Source of the DNA: Alphaproteobacteria bacterium
GTDB lineage: Bacteria > Pseudomonadota > Alphaproteobacteria > UBA7887
DNA: 55,700 nt
NCBI GenBank assembly: GCA_030739735.1
Contig: JASLYQ010000020.1
Span: forward strand, 1-55,700
Direction of reading: 5' to 3'
Shown piece after piece: positions 49,173 through 55,700 of the stretch. Position numbers and translations under genes: made by a program. Below the pieces are notes generated by a model. That model ran no database searches. It worked only from the letters and a program-made list of their open reading frames with translations, and was not told the origin of the DNA. Numbering within the stretch: the stretch's first letter is position 1; the number at the start of each line of letters is the position of its first letter.

Positions 49173-50347
49173 CGGTCAATCTCCCCAAACACCACGTCCA
49201 TGCTTGCAATACAGGCCACCATGTCGGCGAGTTGATGACCCTTCGACATAAAATCAATAGCCTGCAAATGGGCAAAGCCCGGTGCACGAATCTTACAGCG
49301 ATAGGGCTTGTTGGTACCGTCCGCGACGAGATAGACACCGAACTCACCTTTGGGCGCTTCGACCACGGCATACGTCTCGCCCGCGGGCACGCGATAGCCT
49401 TCCGTATAGAGCTTGAAGTGATGGATCAATGCTTCCATCGACTGCTTCATTTTGCCGCGGCGGGGTGGCGCTATCTTGTTGTCCTCCACCATCACCGGAC
49501 CTTCTGGCATTTGCTCAACGCATTGGCGAATGAGGCGCAGGCTTTGGCGCATCTCCTCCATACGCACCAGATAGCGATCATAACAATCGCCGTTACGCCC
49601 AACGGGAATATCGAAATCGAGTCGTTCGTAGACGGCATAGGGCTGCGCCTTGCGCAGGTCCCAGGCGGCACCGGTAGAGCGCAGCATCGGCCCGGAAAAG
49701 CCCCAATCCAACGCCTCGGCTGTAGACACATTACCGATATCAACGTTGCGCTGCTTCCAGATCCGGTTCTCGGTCAAGAGCCCCTCGACATCGTCGAGCA
49801 CCCGGGGAAAGCCTTCCGACCACCGCATGATGTCCTCGTCCATGCCAGCCGGAATGTCCTGATGCACGCCGCCGGGCCGCACATAGGCGGCGTGCAGGCG
49901 CGCGCCCGAGGCACGCTCATAGAACTCCATCAACAGCTCGCGCTGCTCGAAAAGCCACAACAGCGGCGTCATCGCGCCGATGTCGAAGGCGTTCGCCGAT
50001 ATCTGCAGACAGTGATTGAGAATGCGCGTGATCTCATCGAACAGTACCCGGAGGTACAGCGCCCTCTCGGGCACCTCGATACCGAGCAGGTTCTCGACCG
50101 CCAGGCTATAGCAATGCTCCTGAGCCATCGTCGAGACGTAGTCGAGACGATCGAAATAGGGCAGCGCCTGGAGATAGGTCTTATGCTCGATCAGCTTCTC
50201 AGTGCCGCGGTGCAGCAGGCCGATATGCGGATCCGCGCGCTCGACGATCTCCCCGTCCATCTCCACCACCAAGCGCAGCACGCCATGCGCGGCCGGATGC
50301 TGAGGGCCAAAATTGAAGGTGAAGTTGCGGATCTCGGTCTCGGCCAT
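49169..50347 (-). CDS. nuoD: NADH-quinone oxidoreductase subunit D
   Basis: NuoD is the 49-kDa-type subunit, derived from the hydrogenase large subunit, that shapes the quinone site with NuoB. Start choice lies between GTG 50350 and ATG 50347; both overlap the nuoC stop. The ATG is used here, giving 392 residues. [27 protein letters not shown] and [13 protein letters not shown] are the expected blocks. It is a separate gene, not fused to nuoC as in E. coli. Confidence 0.96.
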   Translation of the reverse strand: MAETEIRNFTFNFGPQHPAAHGVLRLVVEMDGEIVERADPHIGLLHRGTEKLIEHKTYLQALPYFDRLDYVSTMAQEHCYSLAVENLLGIEVPERALYLRVLFDEITRILNHCLQISANAFDIGAMTPLLWLFEQRELLMEFYERASGARLHAAYVRPGGVHQDIPAGMDEDIMRWSEGFPRVLDDVEGLLTENRIWKQRNVDIGNVSTAEALDWGFSGPMLRSTGAAWDLRKAQPYAVYERLDFDIPVGRNGDCYDRYLVRMEEMRQSLRLIRQCVEQMPEGPVMVEDNKIAPPRRGKMKQSMEALIHHFKLYTEGYRVPAGETYAVVEAPKGEFGVYLVADGTNKPYRCKIRAPGFAHLQAIDFMSKGHQLADMVACIASMDVVFGEIDR

Positions 50348-50958
50348 CACGCGCTCTCACCGTCGGCTTTCTCATTACCGGATGGCGCCTGGTGGGTGCC
50401 ATCCCACGGACTCACAAAATCGAAGTTGCGAAATTCCTGGGTCAGCGTCACGGGTTCATAAACGACGCGCTTTTGCGCCTCGTCATAGCGCACCTGAACA
50501 TGGCCGGTAACGGGAAAATCCTTGCGTAGCGGATGCCCCTCAAAGCCGTAGTCACTCAGCATACGTCTGAGGTCGGGATGCTCGGAGAAGAACACCCCGT
50601 ACATATCCCAAACTTCGCGCTCGTACCACGTCGCAGCGCTAAAGATAGCGCTTGCCGACGACACGGGCGTGTCCTCGTCGGTCCCGAGCGTCACTCGGAT
50701 GCGGTGGTTTTGGCGATGGCTGAGCAGGTGATAGACCACGTCGAAGCGCGGCTCGCGCGCCGGCCAATCGACGCCCGAGATATCAACAAGTTGGCGGAAA
50801 TCGCACTCGGTATCATCGCGCAGAAAGGTCAACAGCCTGATCACGACATCGGTATCGCAATGGATCGTCAGTTCGCCATTTGCCACCACGGGCCGCGAGG
50901 CTAGGCCCGGCGCGACCGTCATGATGTAGTCTGCGAGATCGTGAAGTGCCTGAGTCAT
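50347..50958 (-). CDS. nuoC: NADH-quinone oxidoreductase subunit C
   Basis: NuoC is the 30-kDa-type peripheral-arm subunit that scaffolds NuoD. The ATG at 50958 ([13 protein letters not shown]) gives 203 residues; the longer reading to 51075 enters nuoB. The signature [12 protein letters not shown] and then [12 protein letters not shown] is intact. A serine- and lysine-rich tail ends the protein. It follows nuoB after 22 bases. Confidence 0.95.
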   Translation of the reverse strand: MTQALHDLADYIMTVAPGLASRPVVANGELTIHCDTDVVIRLLTFLRDDTECDFRQLVDISGVDWPAREPRFDVVYHLLSHRQNHRIRVTLGTDEDTPVSSASAIFSAATWYEREVWDMYGVFFSEHPDLRRMLSDYGFEGHPLRKDFPVTGHVQVRYDEAQKRVVYEPVTLTQEFRNFDFVSPWDGTHQAPSGNEKADGESA

Positions 50959-50980
50959 GCTGTCGTTCGGCCGGCCGGCC

Positions 50981-51520
50981 TCAACGCACGATCGTGCCGG
51001 TGCGGCGAATCTTCTTTTTGAGCTGAAGGATGCCATACAGCAGCGCTTCCGCCGTCGGTGGACATCCCGGCACATAGATGTCTACCGGAACAACGCGATC
51101 GCAGCCGCGCACCACGGCATAAGAGTAGTGATAGTAGCCACCGCCATTGGCGCAGCTGCCCATGGAAATGACATAGCGCGGCTCGGCCATCTGGTCGTAC
51201 ACCTTGCGCATGGCTGGCGCCATCTTGTTGGTCAGGGTGCCCGCGACGATCATAACGTCCGACTGGCGTGGACTGGGCCGAAAGACGACGCCGAAGCGGT
51301 CGAGGTCATAGCGGCTGGCGCCGGTGTGCATCATTTCCACCGCGCAGCAAGCCAGACCGAAGCTCATCGGCCACATCGAGCCGGTACGCGCCCAATTGAT
51401 TAGTTTGTCCAACTGGGCGACGACAAAGCCTTTGTCCGTGATCTCCTGGCCCACGCGATGCAGCAGCGCGTCCTGCCCCGCCGGGCCCGAAGCCAGGACG
51501 TCGGACGTCCCTACTCCCAT
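50981..51520 (-). CDS. nuoB: NADH-quinone oxidoreductase subunit B
   Basis: NuoB holds cluster N2, the last iron-sulfur centre before quinone. The 179 residues contain the unusual adjacent ligand pair Cys58-Cys59 (GLACCAVEM), then Cys123 (GSCANGGG) and Cys153 ([11 protein letters not shown]). [18 protein letters not shown] is another signature. The start overlaps the nuoA end by 10 bases. Confidence 0.97.
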   Translation of the reverse strand: MGVGTSDVLASGPAGQDALLHRVGQEITDKGFVVAQLDKLINWARTGSMWPMSFGLACCAVEMMHTGASRYDLDRFGVVFRPSPRQSDVMIVAGTLTNKMAPAMRKVYDQMAEPRYVISMGSCANGGGYYHYSYAVVRGCDRVVPVDIYVPGCPPTAEALLYGILQLKKKIRRTGTIVR

Positions 51521-51867
51521 TCAAGCGCTCCTTTGCGCCACTCGTAAACGAAGCCAATGGTGAGAACCCCCAGGAAGATCATCATCGACCAGAAGCCAAA
51601 GGTGCCAATGTCCTGCAACGCCACCGCCCAGGGAAAGAGAAAAGCCATCTCAAGATCAAAGATGATGAATAGGATAGCGACCAGATAGAATCGGACATCG
51701 AAACGGCCACGCGTATCGTCAAACGGCTCAAACCCGCATTCGTAGGCGGAAAGCTTTTCGCTATCCGGATTCTGCTGCGCTGCCACGTATGACGCCAGCA
51801 CGACCGCCATGGCCAGACCGGCAGCGATGCCGAGAAAGATGAGAATCGGCAAATATTCAGCGAGCAT
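51511..51867 (-). CDS. nuoA: NADH-quinone oxidoreductase subunit A
   Basis: NuoA is a three-helix subunit at the junction of the two arms. The ATG at 51867 ([17 protein letters not shown]) gives 118 residues with AAGG upstream; the longer reading to 52056 is leader sequence. [21 protein letters not shown] with the loop cysteine is diagnostic. It is the first gene of the nuo operon, preceded by the promoter at 51953-51981. Confidence 0.96.
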   Translation of the reverse strand: MLAEYLPILIFLGIAAGLAMAVVLASYVAAQQNPDSEKLSAYECGFEPFDDTRGRFDVRFYLVAILFIIFDLEMAFLFPWAVALQDIGTFGFWSMMIFLGVLTIGFVYEWRKGALEWE

Positions 51868-52258
51868 CGCCTGTGCCTTATAGGCCGTCCCAAACAGCCT
51901 GACGCAAGGCGCCCTGACCCGGGGCCTCAGGGGGGGGTGAATTGGCGCTCGAACTATAGAACTCCCAAAGCTGGAAAGCAAAGAAATCCAGGCGTTTTTT
52001 TGCTCTTTTTGACTATCGATCAGGATGCGACGAAGTTGTTCTTCCTGCCGCTCCAATTGCGCTTACAATCGGGGGATAGCATTGCGAAATAGCTCGATGC
52101 TGACAGCCATCGTGGAGTTCCAACTTTGGATGCGGTTCAGAGGAGCATCGCCTCCGGCATGCCCTTAAACAACGCTTGCCACCCTGATCTGTATGGTCTG
52201 TCATGAACAGACAATATGGCCCGGTCGCAAGGCAAAGCCACTGATATAATAGGGATAA
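51868..52258. other. 391-base gap between nuoA and tRNA-Asp
   Basis: It holds the nuo promoter (listed separately), a leader with a run of eight C on the minus strand (51937-51930), and no convincing gene. A 6-base-arm hairpin GTCTGT-CATGA-ACAGAC lies at 52196-52212, about 47 bases after the tRNA 3' end. No T-run follows, so termination there is unproven. Confidence 0.5.
51953..51981 (-). promoter_or_regulatory. Probable nuo operon promoter
   Basis: On the minus strand TTGCTT (51981-51976), 17 bases and TATAGT (51958-51953) form a plausible sigma70-type promoter. Transcription would begin near 51946, leaving a leader of about 80 bases that contains the C8 tract at 51937-51930 near position +10. 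The site sits alone upstream of the 14 nuo genes. Confidence 0.5.
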
Positions 52259-52337
52259 TGGCGGGAGTGACGGGACTCGAACCCGCGGCCTCTGGCGTGA
52301 CAGGCCAGCGCTCTAAAACCAACTGAGCTACACCCCC
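52259..52337 (-). tRNA. tRNA-Asp (GUC), CCA encoded
   Basis: Read on the minus strand, the gene folds into a complete cloverleaf. The acceptor GGGGGTG pairs with CACTCCC (one G-U), the anticodon stem CTGGC/GCCAG encloses loop CTGTCAC with anticodon GTC, and the T arm is GCGGG-TTCGAGT-CCCGT with one G-U pair. The discriminator is G and CCA is encoded. The D-loop reads AGTTGGTTTTA, two T longer than the usual alphaproteobacterial tRNA-Asp as I recall it. Length is 76 bases plus CCA. Confidence 0.95.
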
Positions 52338-53006
52338 AAGCCAGTGACCGGTCTGTACGCGAGCCTCCGCGACCTGTCAAGGAAAGCAGATTAGTCCTCG
52401 CGTCTTTGCTCGCAACCTTGTCGTTATCCAACAGAATCCGATGCGCAGCGCTCAAAGAAAAGCGATCAAGTCAAGCAAGCTAGAGAAGCAGCGTCGCCGA
52501 AATTAAATACGCGTGGCTGGTCATACCCAGTGTCCCACGTGCAGCCACAAGGCATCGACCGCGATCACCAGAGAGGAGCTAGACATCGCCGCAGTGGCGA
52601 CCAACAGCGTGACGAAGCTGGCGATGCCCTGTAACATATGATCACGCGAGCGCTCACCACGCCGTCATTTTAGGCTCACCTTCGAGCGTACTGGCCACCG
52701 GATATACGGCGTTAATACTTACGCCACGCTGGATCAAGAGATGGCACCGATAACTGTTAGTACGGAAACCACACCGCCATAAAAGCGAACATCATCATCG
52801 ATGCTACGGCCAATTGTAACACGGCTAATCGCGACATCTAGGAACAGCAATGAGTTGCTTGTCGAAAATACTTCAGATCCGATAAGAGACTTTTCACTTC
52901 GGACGAGTCAATTCCAAAACTGCGGAGCAAACCACGTATGCTACGAAAATGCCGCCTTAACGTAGGTTGCAATTAAACCGCGATTTCGAAACACCGCCCA
53001 TCGTGC
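52338..53006. other. 669-base gap with possible decayed membrane-protein gene
   Basis: Besides the tRNA promoter, no intact gene is seen. On the minus strand several short open stretches in different frames look protein-like. One (about 52680-52534) contains MLQGIASFVTLLVATAAM and ends HVGHWV. Another before it reads INAVYPVASTLEGEPKMTAW, and a third holds MMMFAFMAVWFPY. Together they suggest a membrane-protein gene broken by frameshifts. I cannot name the family, and chance is not excluded. Confidence 0.3.
52352..52380 (-). promoter_or_regulatory. tRNA-Asp promoter
   Basis: On the minus strand a perfect TTGACA (52380-52375), 17 bases and TACAGA (52357-52352) lie 14 bases before the mature tRNA 5' end. 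The distance and consensus match a strong stable-RNA promoter. Confidence 0.7.
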
Positions 53007-54212
53007 CTAATTATATCGTCTCAGCTCCAGCTTAGCTATCTGGTTGCGGTGCACTTCGTCGGGACCATCGGCAAGGCGCAGAGTACGCGAATGCGCGTAA
53101 GCCAGAGCCAGCCCAAAGTCCTCTGTTACGCCGGCGCCGCCGTGCGCTTGGATGGCCCAATCGACCACCTTGCAAGTCATGTTGGGGGCCGCGACCTTAA
53201 TCATTGCGATTTCCTGGCGCGCCTCCTTGTTGCCAACCGTGTCCATCTTGTAAGCGGCGTTGAGCACCAGCAGGCGAACCTGGTCGATCATGATTCGTGC
53301 CTCGGCAACGCGCTCCTGGGTGACGGTCTGCTCGGAGACCGGCTTGCCGAACGCGATACGCGATTTGGCACGCTTGCACATTCGCTCCAAGGCGCGCTCG
53401 GCAACGCCTATCTGGCGCATGCAATGATGAATGCGGCCCGGGCCAAGGCGACCCTGCGCAATTTCAAAGCCACGGCCTTCGCCAAGCAGGATATTCGATG
53501 CCGGCACACACACATCTTTGAAGTCCACCTCGGCATGGCCGTGGGGCGCATCGTCATAGCCGAAAACCGGCAACGCACGAACCACCTCGATACCGGGCGT
53601 ATCCATCGGTACCACGATCATCGACTGCTGCTTGTGCCGGTTGGAATTGGTCGGATCGGTCTTACCCATGAAGATGAGCACCTTGCAGCGCGGATCTGGC
53701 GCACCAGACGTCCACCATTTGCGGCCGTTGATGACATATTTGTCGCCGTCACGCTCGATGCGCGCCTCAATGTTGGTGGCGTCGGACGAAGCCACGGCCG
53801 GCTCGGTCATGGCAAAGGCCGAGCGGATCTCGCCGGCGAGAAGCGGCTCTAGCCATTTCTTCTTGAGGGCTGCGTTGCCGTAGCGCTCAAGCACCTCCAT
53901 GTTGCCCGTATCGGGCGCCGAGCAATTGAATACTTCGGGCGCGTATGGGGAGCGGCCCATGATCTCGCATAAGGGCGCATATTCGAGGTTTGTCAGCCCT
54001 GCCCCGCGATCCGATTCCGGCAGGAACAGATTCCACAGATCAGCCGCACGCGCCTTGGCCTTAAGCTCGTCGATCAGGGGCGCATGCTGCCAGCGATCAC
54101 CCTCGTTGTTTTGGCGCATGATCTCATCCTCGTTTGGATAGATATGCTGGTCCATGAACGCGGAGATGCGTTCCTGTAGCGCTTTAACCTTGTCCGAATA
54201 CTCGAAGTCCAT
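53007..54212 (-). CDS. Acyl-CoA dehydrogenase, ACAD10/11-like
   Basis: This FAD enzyme would form an enoyl-CoA from an acyl-CoA. The ATG at 54212 has GAGGGT 7 bases upstream and gives 401 residues; the longer reading to 54356 is not conserved-looking. Three domains are recognisable: N-terminal helices, the central beta domain ([26 protein letters not shown]), and the C-terminal helices with [15 protein letters not shown]. The position of the usual catalytic Glu near the C-terminus reads ADGPDEVHR, so the base is probably Asp, as in the ACAD10/11 subgroup. Substrate is unknown; that subgroup handles long or modified acyl-CoAs. It stands alone in its interval. Confidence 0.9.
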   Translation of the reverse strand: MDFEYSDKVKALQERISAFMDQHIYPNEDEIMRQNNEGDRWQHAPLIDELKAKARAADLWNLFLPESDRGAGLTNLEYAPLCEIMGRSPYAPEVFNCSAPDTGNMEVLERYGNAALKKKWLEPLLAGEIRSAFAMTEPAVASSDATNIEARIERDGDKYVINGRKWWTSGAPDPRCKVLIFMGKTDPTNSNRHKQQSMIVVPMDTPGIEVVRALPVFGYDDAPHGHAEVDFKDVCVPASNILLGEGRGFEIAQGRLGPGRIHHCMRQIGVAERALERMCKRAKSRIAFGKPVSEQTVTQERVAEARIMIDQVRLLVLNAAYKMDTVGNKEARQEIAMIKVAAPNMTCKVVDWAIQAHGGAGVTEDFGLALAYAHSRTLRLADGPDEVHRNQIAKLELRRYN

Positions 54213-54309
54213 GTGATACCCTCGTTCGATAAGCATGCTGCATCCGCAGCTTTTTCCTGCCTTACATTCAGCGACCCAACCGACAGGACCGAACCCAGCT
54301 TGAGTGAGC

Positions 54310-54483
54310 CTAGGACTCGATTTCCGACTCGTCCGCCTCTTCCGCGGGCGGGACATCGCCCTGCCCCTCGACCTTCTTTTGTTCGGCGCGCTCTGCTTTT
54401 AGCGCTGCCCGCGCGGCCTTCTTTGCCGCCTTGGACCGCTCACGTTCCATGCGTTCGAATCTGTAATTTGGCTTGCGAGCCAT
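54310..54483 (-). CDS. Conserved small charged protein (57 residues), unknown function
   Basis: The ATG at 54483 has AAGGAAAGGA just upstream and yields [20 protein letters not shown], then an alanine/lysine/glutamate-rich helix to about residue 38 and an acidic tail. The MARKPNY-x-FER-x-ER start is a pattern I recall in short uncharacterised proteins from several alphaproteobacteria. It is probably one long helix. Nothing shows a function. A longer frame to 54600 lacks support. It is convergent with nothing and shares its strand with the acyl-CoA dehydrogenase, 97 bases further on. Confidence 0.75.
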   Translation of the reverse strand: MARKPNYRFERMERERSKAAKKAARAALKAERAEQKKVEGQGDVPPAEEADESEIES

Positions 54484-54816
54484 CGAAATCCTTTCCTTGC
54501 TGCCGTATTGCGCCATGTGGGCCGTTTCCCGGAAGGTCGTCGCGCTACCGGGCGCCCCGATACTGGCAAACCAGCGCAGCAAAGTCACGGGGGGCGGCAT
54601 AGGACCAAGCAGAAATTTTCTGCAACCCTTTGTCGTTTATGACAACAGCTTGGTGCAATATAGTGCACCCTTACCATCTCGCAGTATGGACCAGTCGATG
54701 GGGGCTAATCACAGCCGTCTGGCATACGAATCGACAACGGTTACATCACCTCTAGTCACTGTCCTGCTTTGCACCACTCCGCTCGGACGCCTACCCTAAC
54801 GGCAAGCAGCCTTTAA
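54484..54816. other. 333-base gap between the small charged protein and the Crp/Fnr gene
   Basis: No gene is seen. Two adjacent palindromes at 54609-54645 (listed separately) are the main structure. No clear -35/-10 pair or intrinsic terminator is visible, though the region must hold the promoter of the 57-residue protein gene. Confidence 0.5.
54609..54645. promoter_or_regulatory. Two adjacent palindromes, possible operator sites
   Basis: GCAGAAA-T-TTTCTGC (54609-54623) is a perfect 7-1-7 inverted repeat. Six bases on, TTGTC-GTTTAT-GACAA (54630-54645) has the 5-6-5 spacing of Crp/Fnr-family operators, though its arms differ from the TTGAT of FNR and the TGTGA of CRP. They lie downstream of the Crp/Fnr gene and about 126-147 bases upstream of the 57-residue protein gene. 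Operator function is inferred from symmetry and location only. Confidence 0.35.
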
Positions 54817-55530
54817 TCAGCGTGCCACGGAGGCGTTCCCTTCCAGCGAAACCGCGATCATCTGCAAACGCTCACGGTCGTTTATATAGAGCGTGCGTCC
54901 CTTGCGCTGGATGATCTCGTCCTGGGTGAGTTGACTGATCACACGCGCCACCGTCTCGCGTGTCGTGCCGGCGCGGGCGGCGATTTCGGACTGGGTCGGC
55001 ATCGGGTAGACCGACCAGAGATCCGGCACCGCAGGATCGGGGCCGCAGATGCGCAGTAGCTCGATATAAACGCGTTGCACCGCACCAAGCGTGCTCAAAT
55101 CCATAATCCGATCGTCGCAGATACGAATGATGTGCGCCAAGCGCATCATCACCTTGAGGGCAGCCTTGGGCTCGTCGCTCATCACATCAATGAACAGAGT
55201 GCGGGGCATGACCGCGACAAGGGTGTCCTCTGCCGCGGAGACCGTGGCCGAGCGCGGCAGATTGTCGAGCGCGGACAGCTCGCCGAAATACTCGCCCGCC
55301 GGAATGGTCGCATAGGCAATCTCCCGGCCCGTGGTCGAGAAATTCGCCACTTCCACAGAGCCGGTGATAACCATAAAGAGATCCCGGCTGTCGCTATCGC
55401 GGGCGACGATTTCCTCTCCCCGCTTGTAACGGCGCCACATGCAACCCTGCTCCAGCCGTTGCAACGCATCAGGCGCAAGGCCGGACAACAACTCCACGCT
55501 GGCCAGTTGATCGGGCGACTGTTTTTCCAT
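54817..55530 (-). CDS. Crp/Fnr-family transcriptional regulator
   Basis: The 237 residues have an N-terminal cyclic-nucleotide-binding beta-roll (about 12-125), a dimerisation helix (about 122-150) and a C-terminal winged helix with HTH at about 180-205 (SEIAARAGTTRETVARVISQL). The phosphate-binding cassette reads FGELSALDNLPRSA (82-95) with Glu84, Arg93 and Ser94, the CRP-like pattern for binding cAMP. There is no cluster of N-terminal cysteines, so it is not an oxygen-sensing FNR. It stands alone; targets are unknown. Confidence 0.92.
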   Translation of the reverse strand: MEKQSPDQLASVELLSGLAPDALQRLEQGCMWRRYKRGEEIVARDSDSRDLFMVITGSVEVANFSTTGREIAYATIPAGEYFGELSALDNLPRSATVSAAEDTLVAVMPRTLFIDVMSDEPKAALKVMMRLAHIIRICDDRIMDLSTLGAVQRVYIELLRICGPDPAVPDLWSVYPMPTQSEIAARAGTTRETVARVISQLTQDEIIQRKGRTLYINDRERLQMIAVSLEGNASVAR

Positions 55531-55609
55531 GCTCTGTTCTCGCTTCAGCGATAACGCGCCACTGCGATTCTAGAGACCTTTTCAGCCAGAAGAAACCAGT
55601 TTGACCAGC

Positions 55610-55700
55610 TTACGCGGCGGCAGCAGCGATGACATGCTGCCCGGCGACCGCAATTTTAACTTGGGTGATAGAGGCTGCGGCGCCGGTTTCTAGCTTTTCG
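55610..55700 (-). CDS. C-terminal end of an unknown protein, cut by the window edge
   Basis: A minus-strand frame enters from the right edge and stops with TAA at 55612-55610. The 29 visible residues begin EKLETGAAASITQVKIAV and end in a run of alanines. Too little is present to name a family. It is upstream of, and on the same strand as, the Crp/Fnr gene, 79 bases away. Confidence 0.4.
   Translation of the reverse strand, partial: EKLETGAAASITQVKIAVAGQHVIAAAAA

Noticed and set aside
49133-50461. A 442-codon open frame on the plus strand opposite nuoD
   Set aside because: It is antisense to nuoD and the start of neighbouring genes, with composition typical of a shadow frame.
1-55700. Insertion sequences, prophage, integrase or defence genes
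   Set aside because: No transposase, integrase, restriction or toxin-antitoxin signature was found among intact frames; the gaps hold at most fragments.

Overview
The window is GC-rich chromosomal DNA from a Gram-negative alphaproteobacterium, most likely Rhodospirillales-like. This rests on gene order and family variants: a trpGDC-moaC-moeA-lexA-(comEC)-gltX-gltA series, LpxI rather than LpxH in the lipid A cluster, a short 439-residue ProRS, a DUF1467 gene beside methylmalonyl-CoA epimerase, a 14-gene nuo operon followed by birA-coaX-rnj, and a direct-repeat GAAC-N7-GAAC SOS box at lexA. Nearly all of the sequence is housekeeping. No CRISPR array, insertion sequence, prophage or secondary-metabolite cluster was seen.

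Layout. Positions 1-283 (minus) hold the N-terminus of a membrane-anchored protein cut by the window edge. Positions 443-4545 (plus) are trpG, trpD, trpC, moaC and moeA, tightly packed: tryptophan synthesis and then molybdenum cofactor synthesis. lexA (4627-5313) has its own promoter with an SOS box over the -10. A decayed comEC tail (about 5380-5674, minus) separates it from gltX. gltA follows after a 611-base AT-rich gap.

Positions 9072-24063 (minus) form the classical envelope and translation superoperon. In transcription order it is rpsB, tsf, pyrH, frr, uppS, cdsA, dxr, rseP, bamA, skp, lpxD, fabZ, lpxA, lpxI, lpxB, then a glyoxalase I gene. It links ribosomal protein, elongation factor, UMP and isoprenoid/undecaprenyl supply, phospholipid synthesis, outer membrane assembly and lipid A synthesis. 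Next come dnaE-recQ (29398 to 24231) and proS-lolC-lolD (33085 to 29833), both minus.

Positions 51867 to 33627 (minus) read as one long run: nuoABCDEFGHIJKLMN (complex I), birA, coaX, rnj, an unrecognised ORF, mce and DUF1467. Many of these genes overlap by 1-4 bases. A sigma70-type promoter precedes nuoA. A tRNA-Asp(GUC) with its own promoter, an ACAD10/11-like acyl-CoA dehydrogenase, a conserved 57-residue charged protein and a Crp/Fnr regulator complete the right end.

The points most worth a second look are the acidic repeat-built tail on ribosomal protein S2, the frameshifted comEC remnant, paired palindromes beside the Crp/Fnr gene, C8 tracts in the pyrH and nuoA upstream regions, an unknown ORF inside the rnj-mce interval, and degraded-looking DNA in the larger gaps. 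I found no convincing undescribed multi-gene system.
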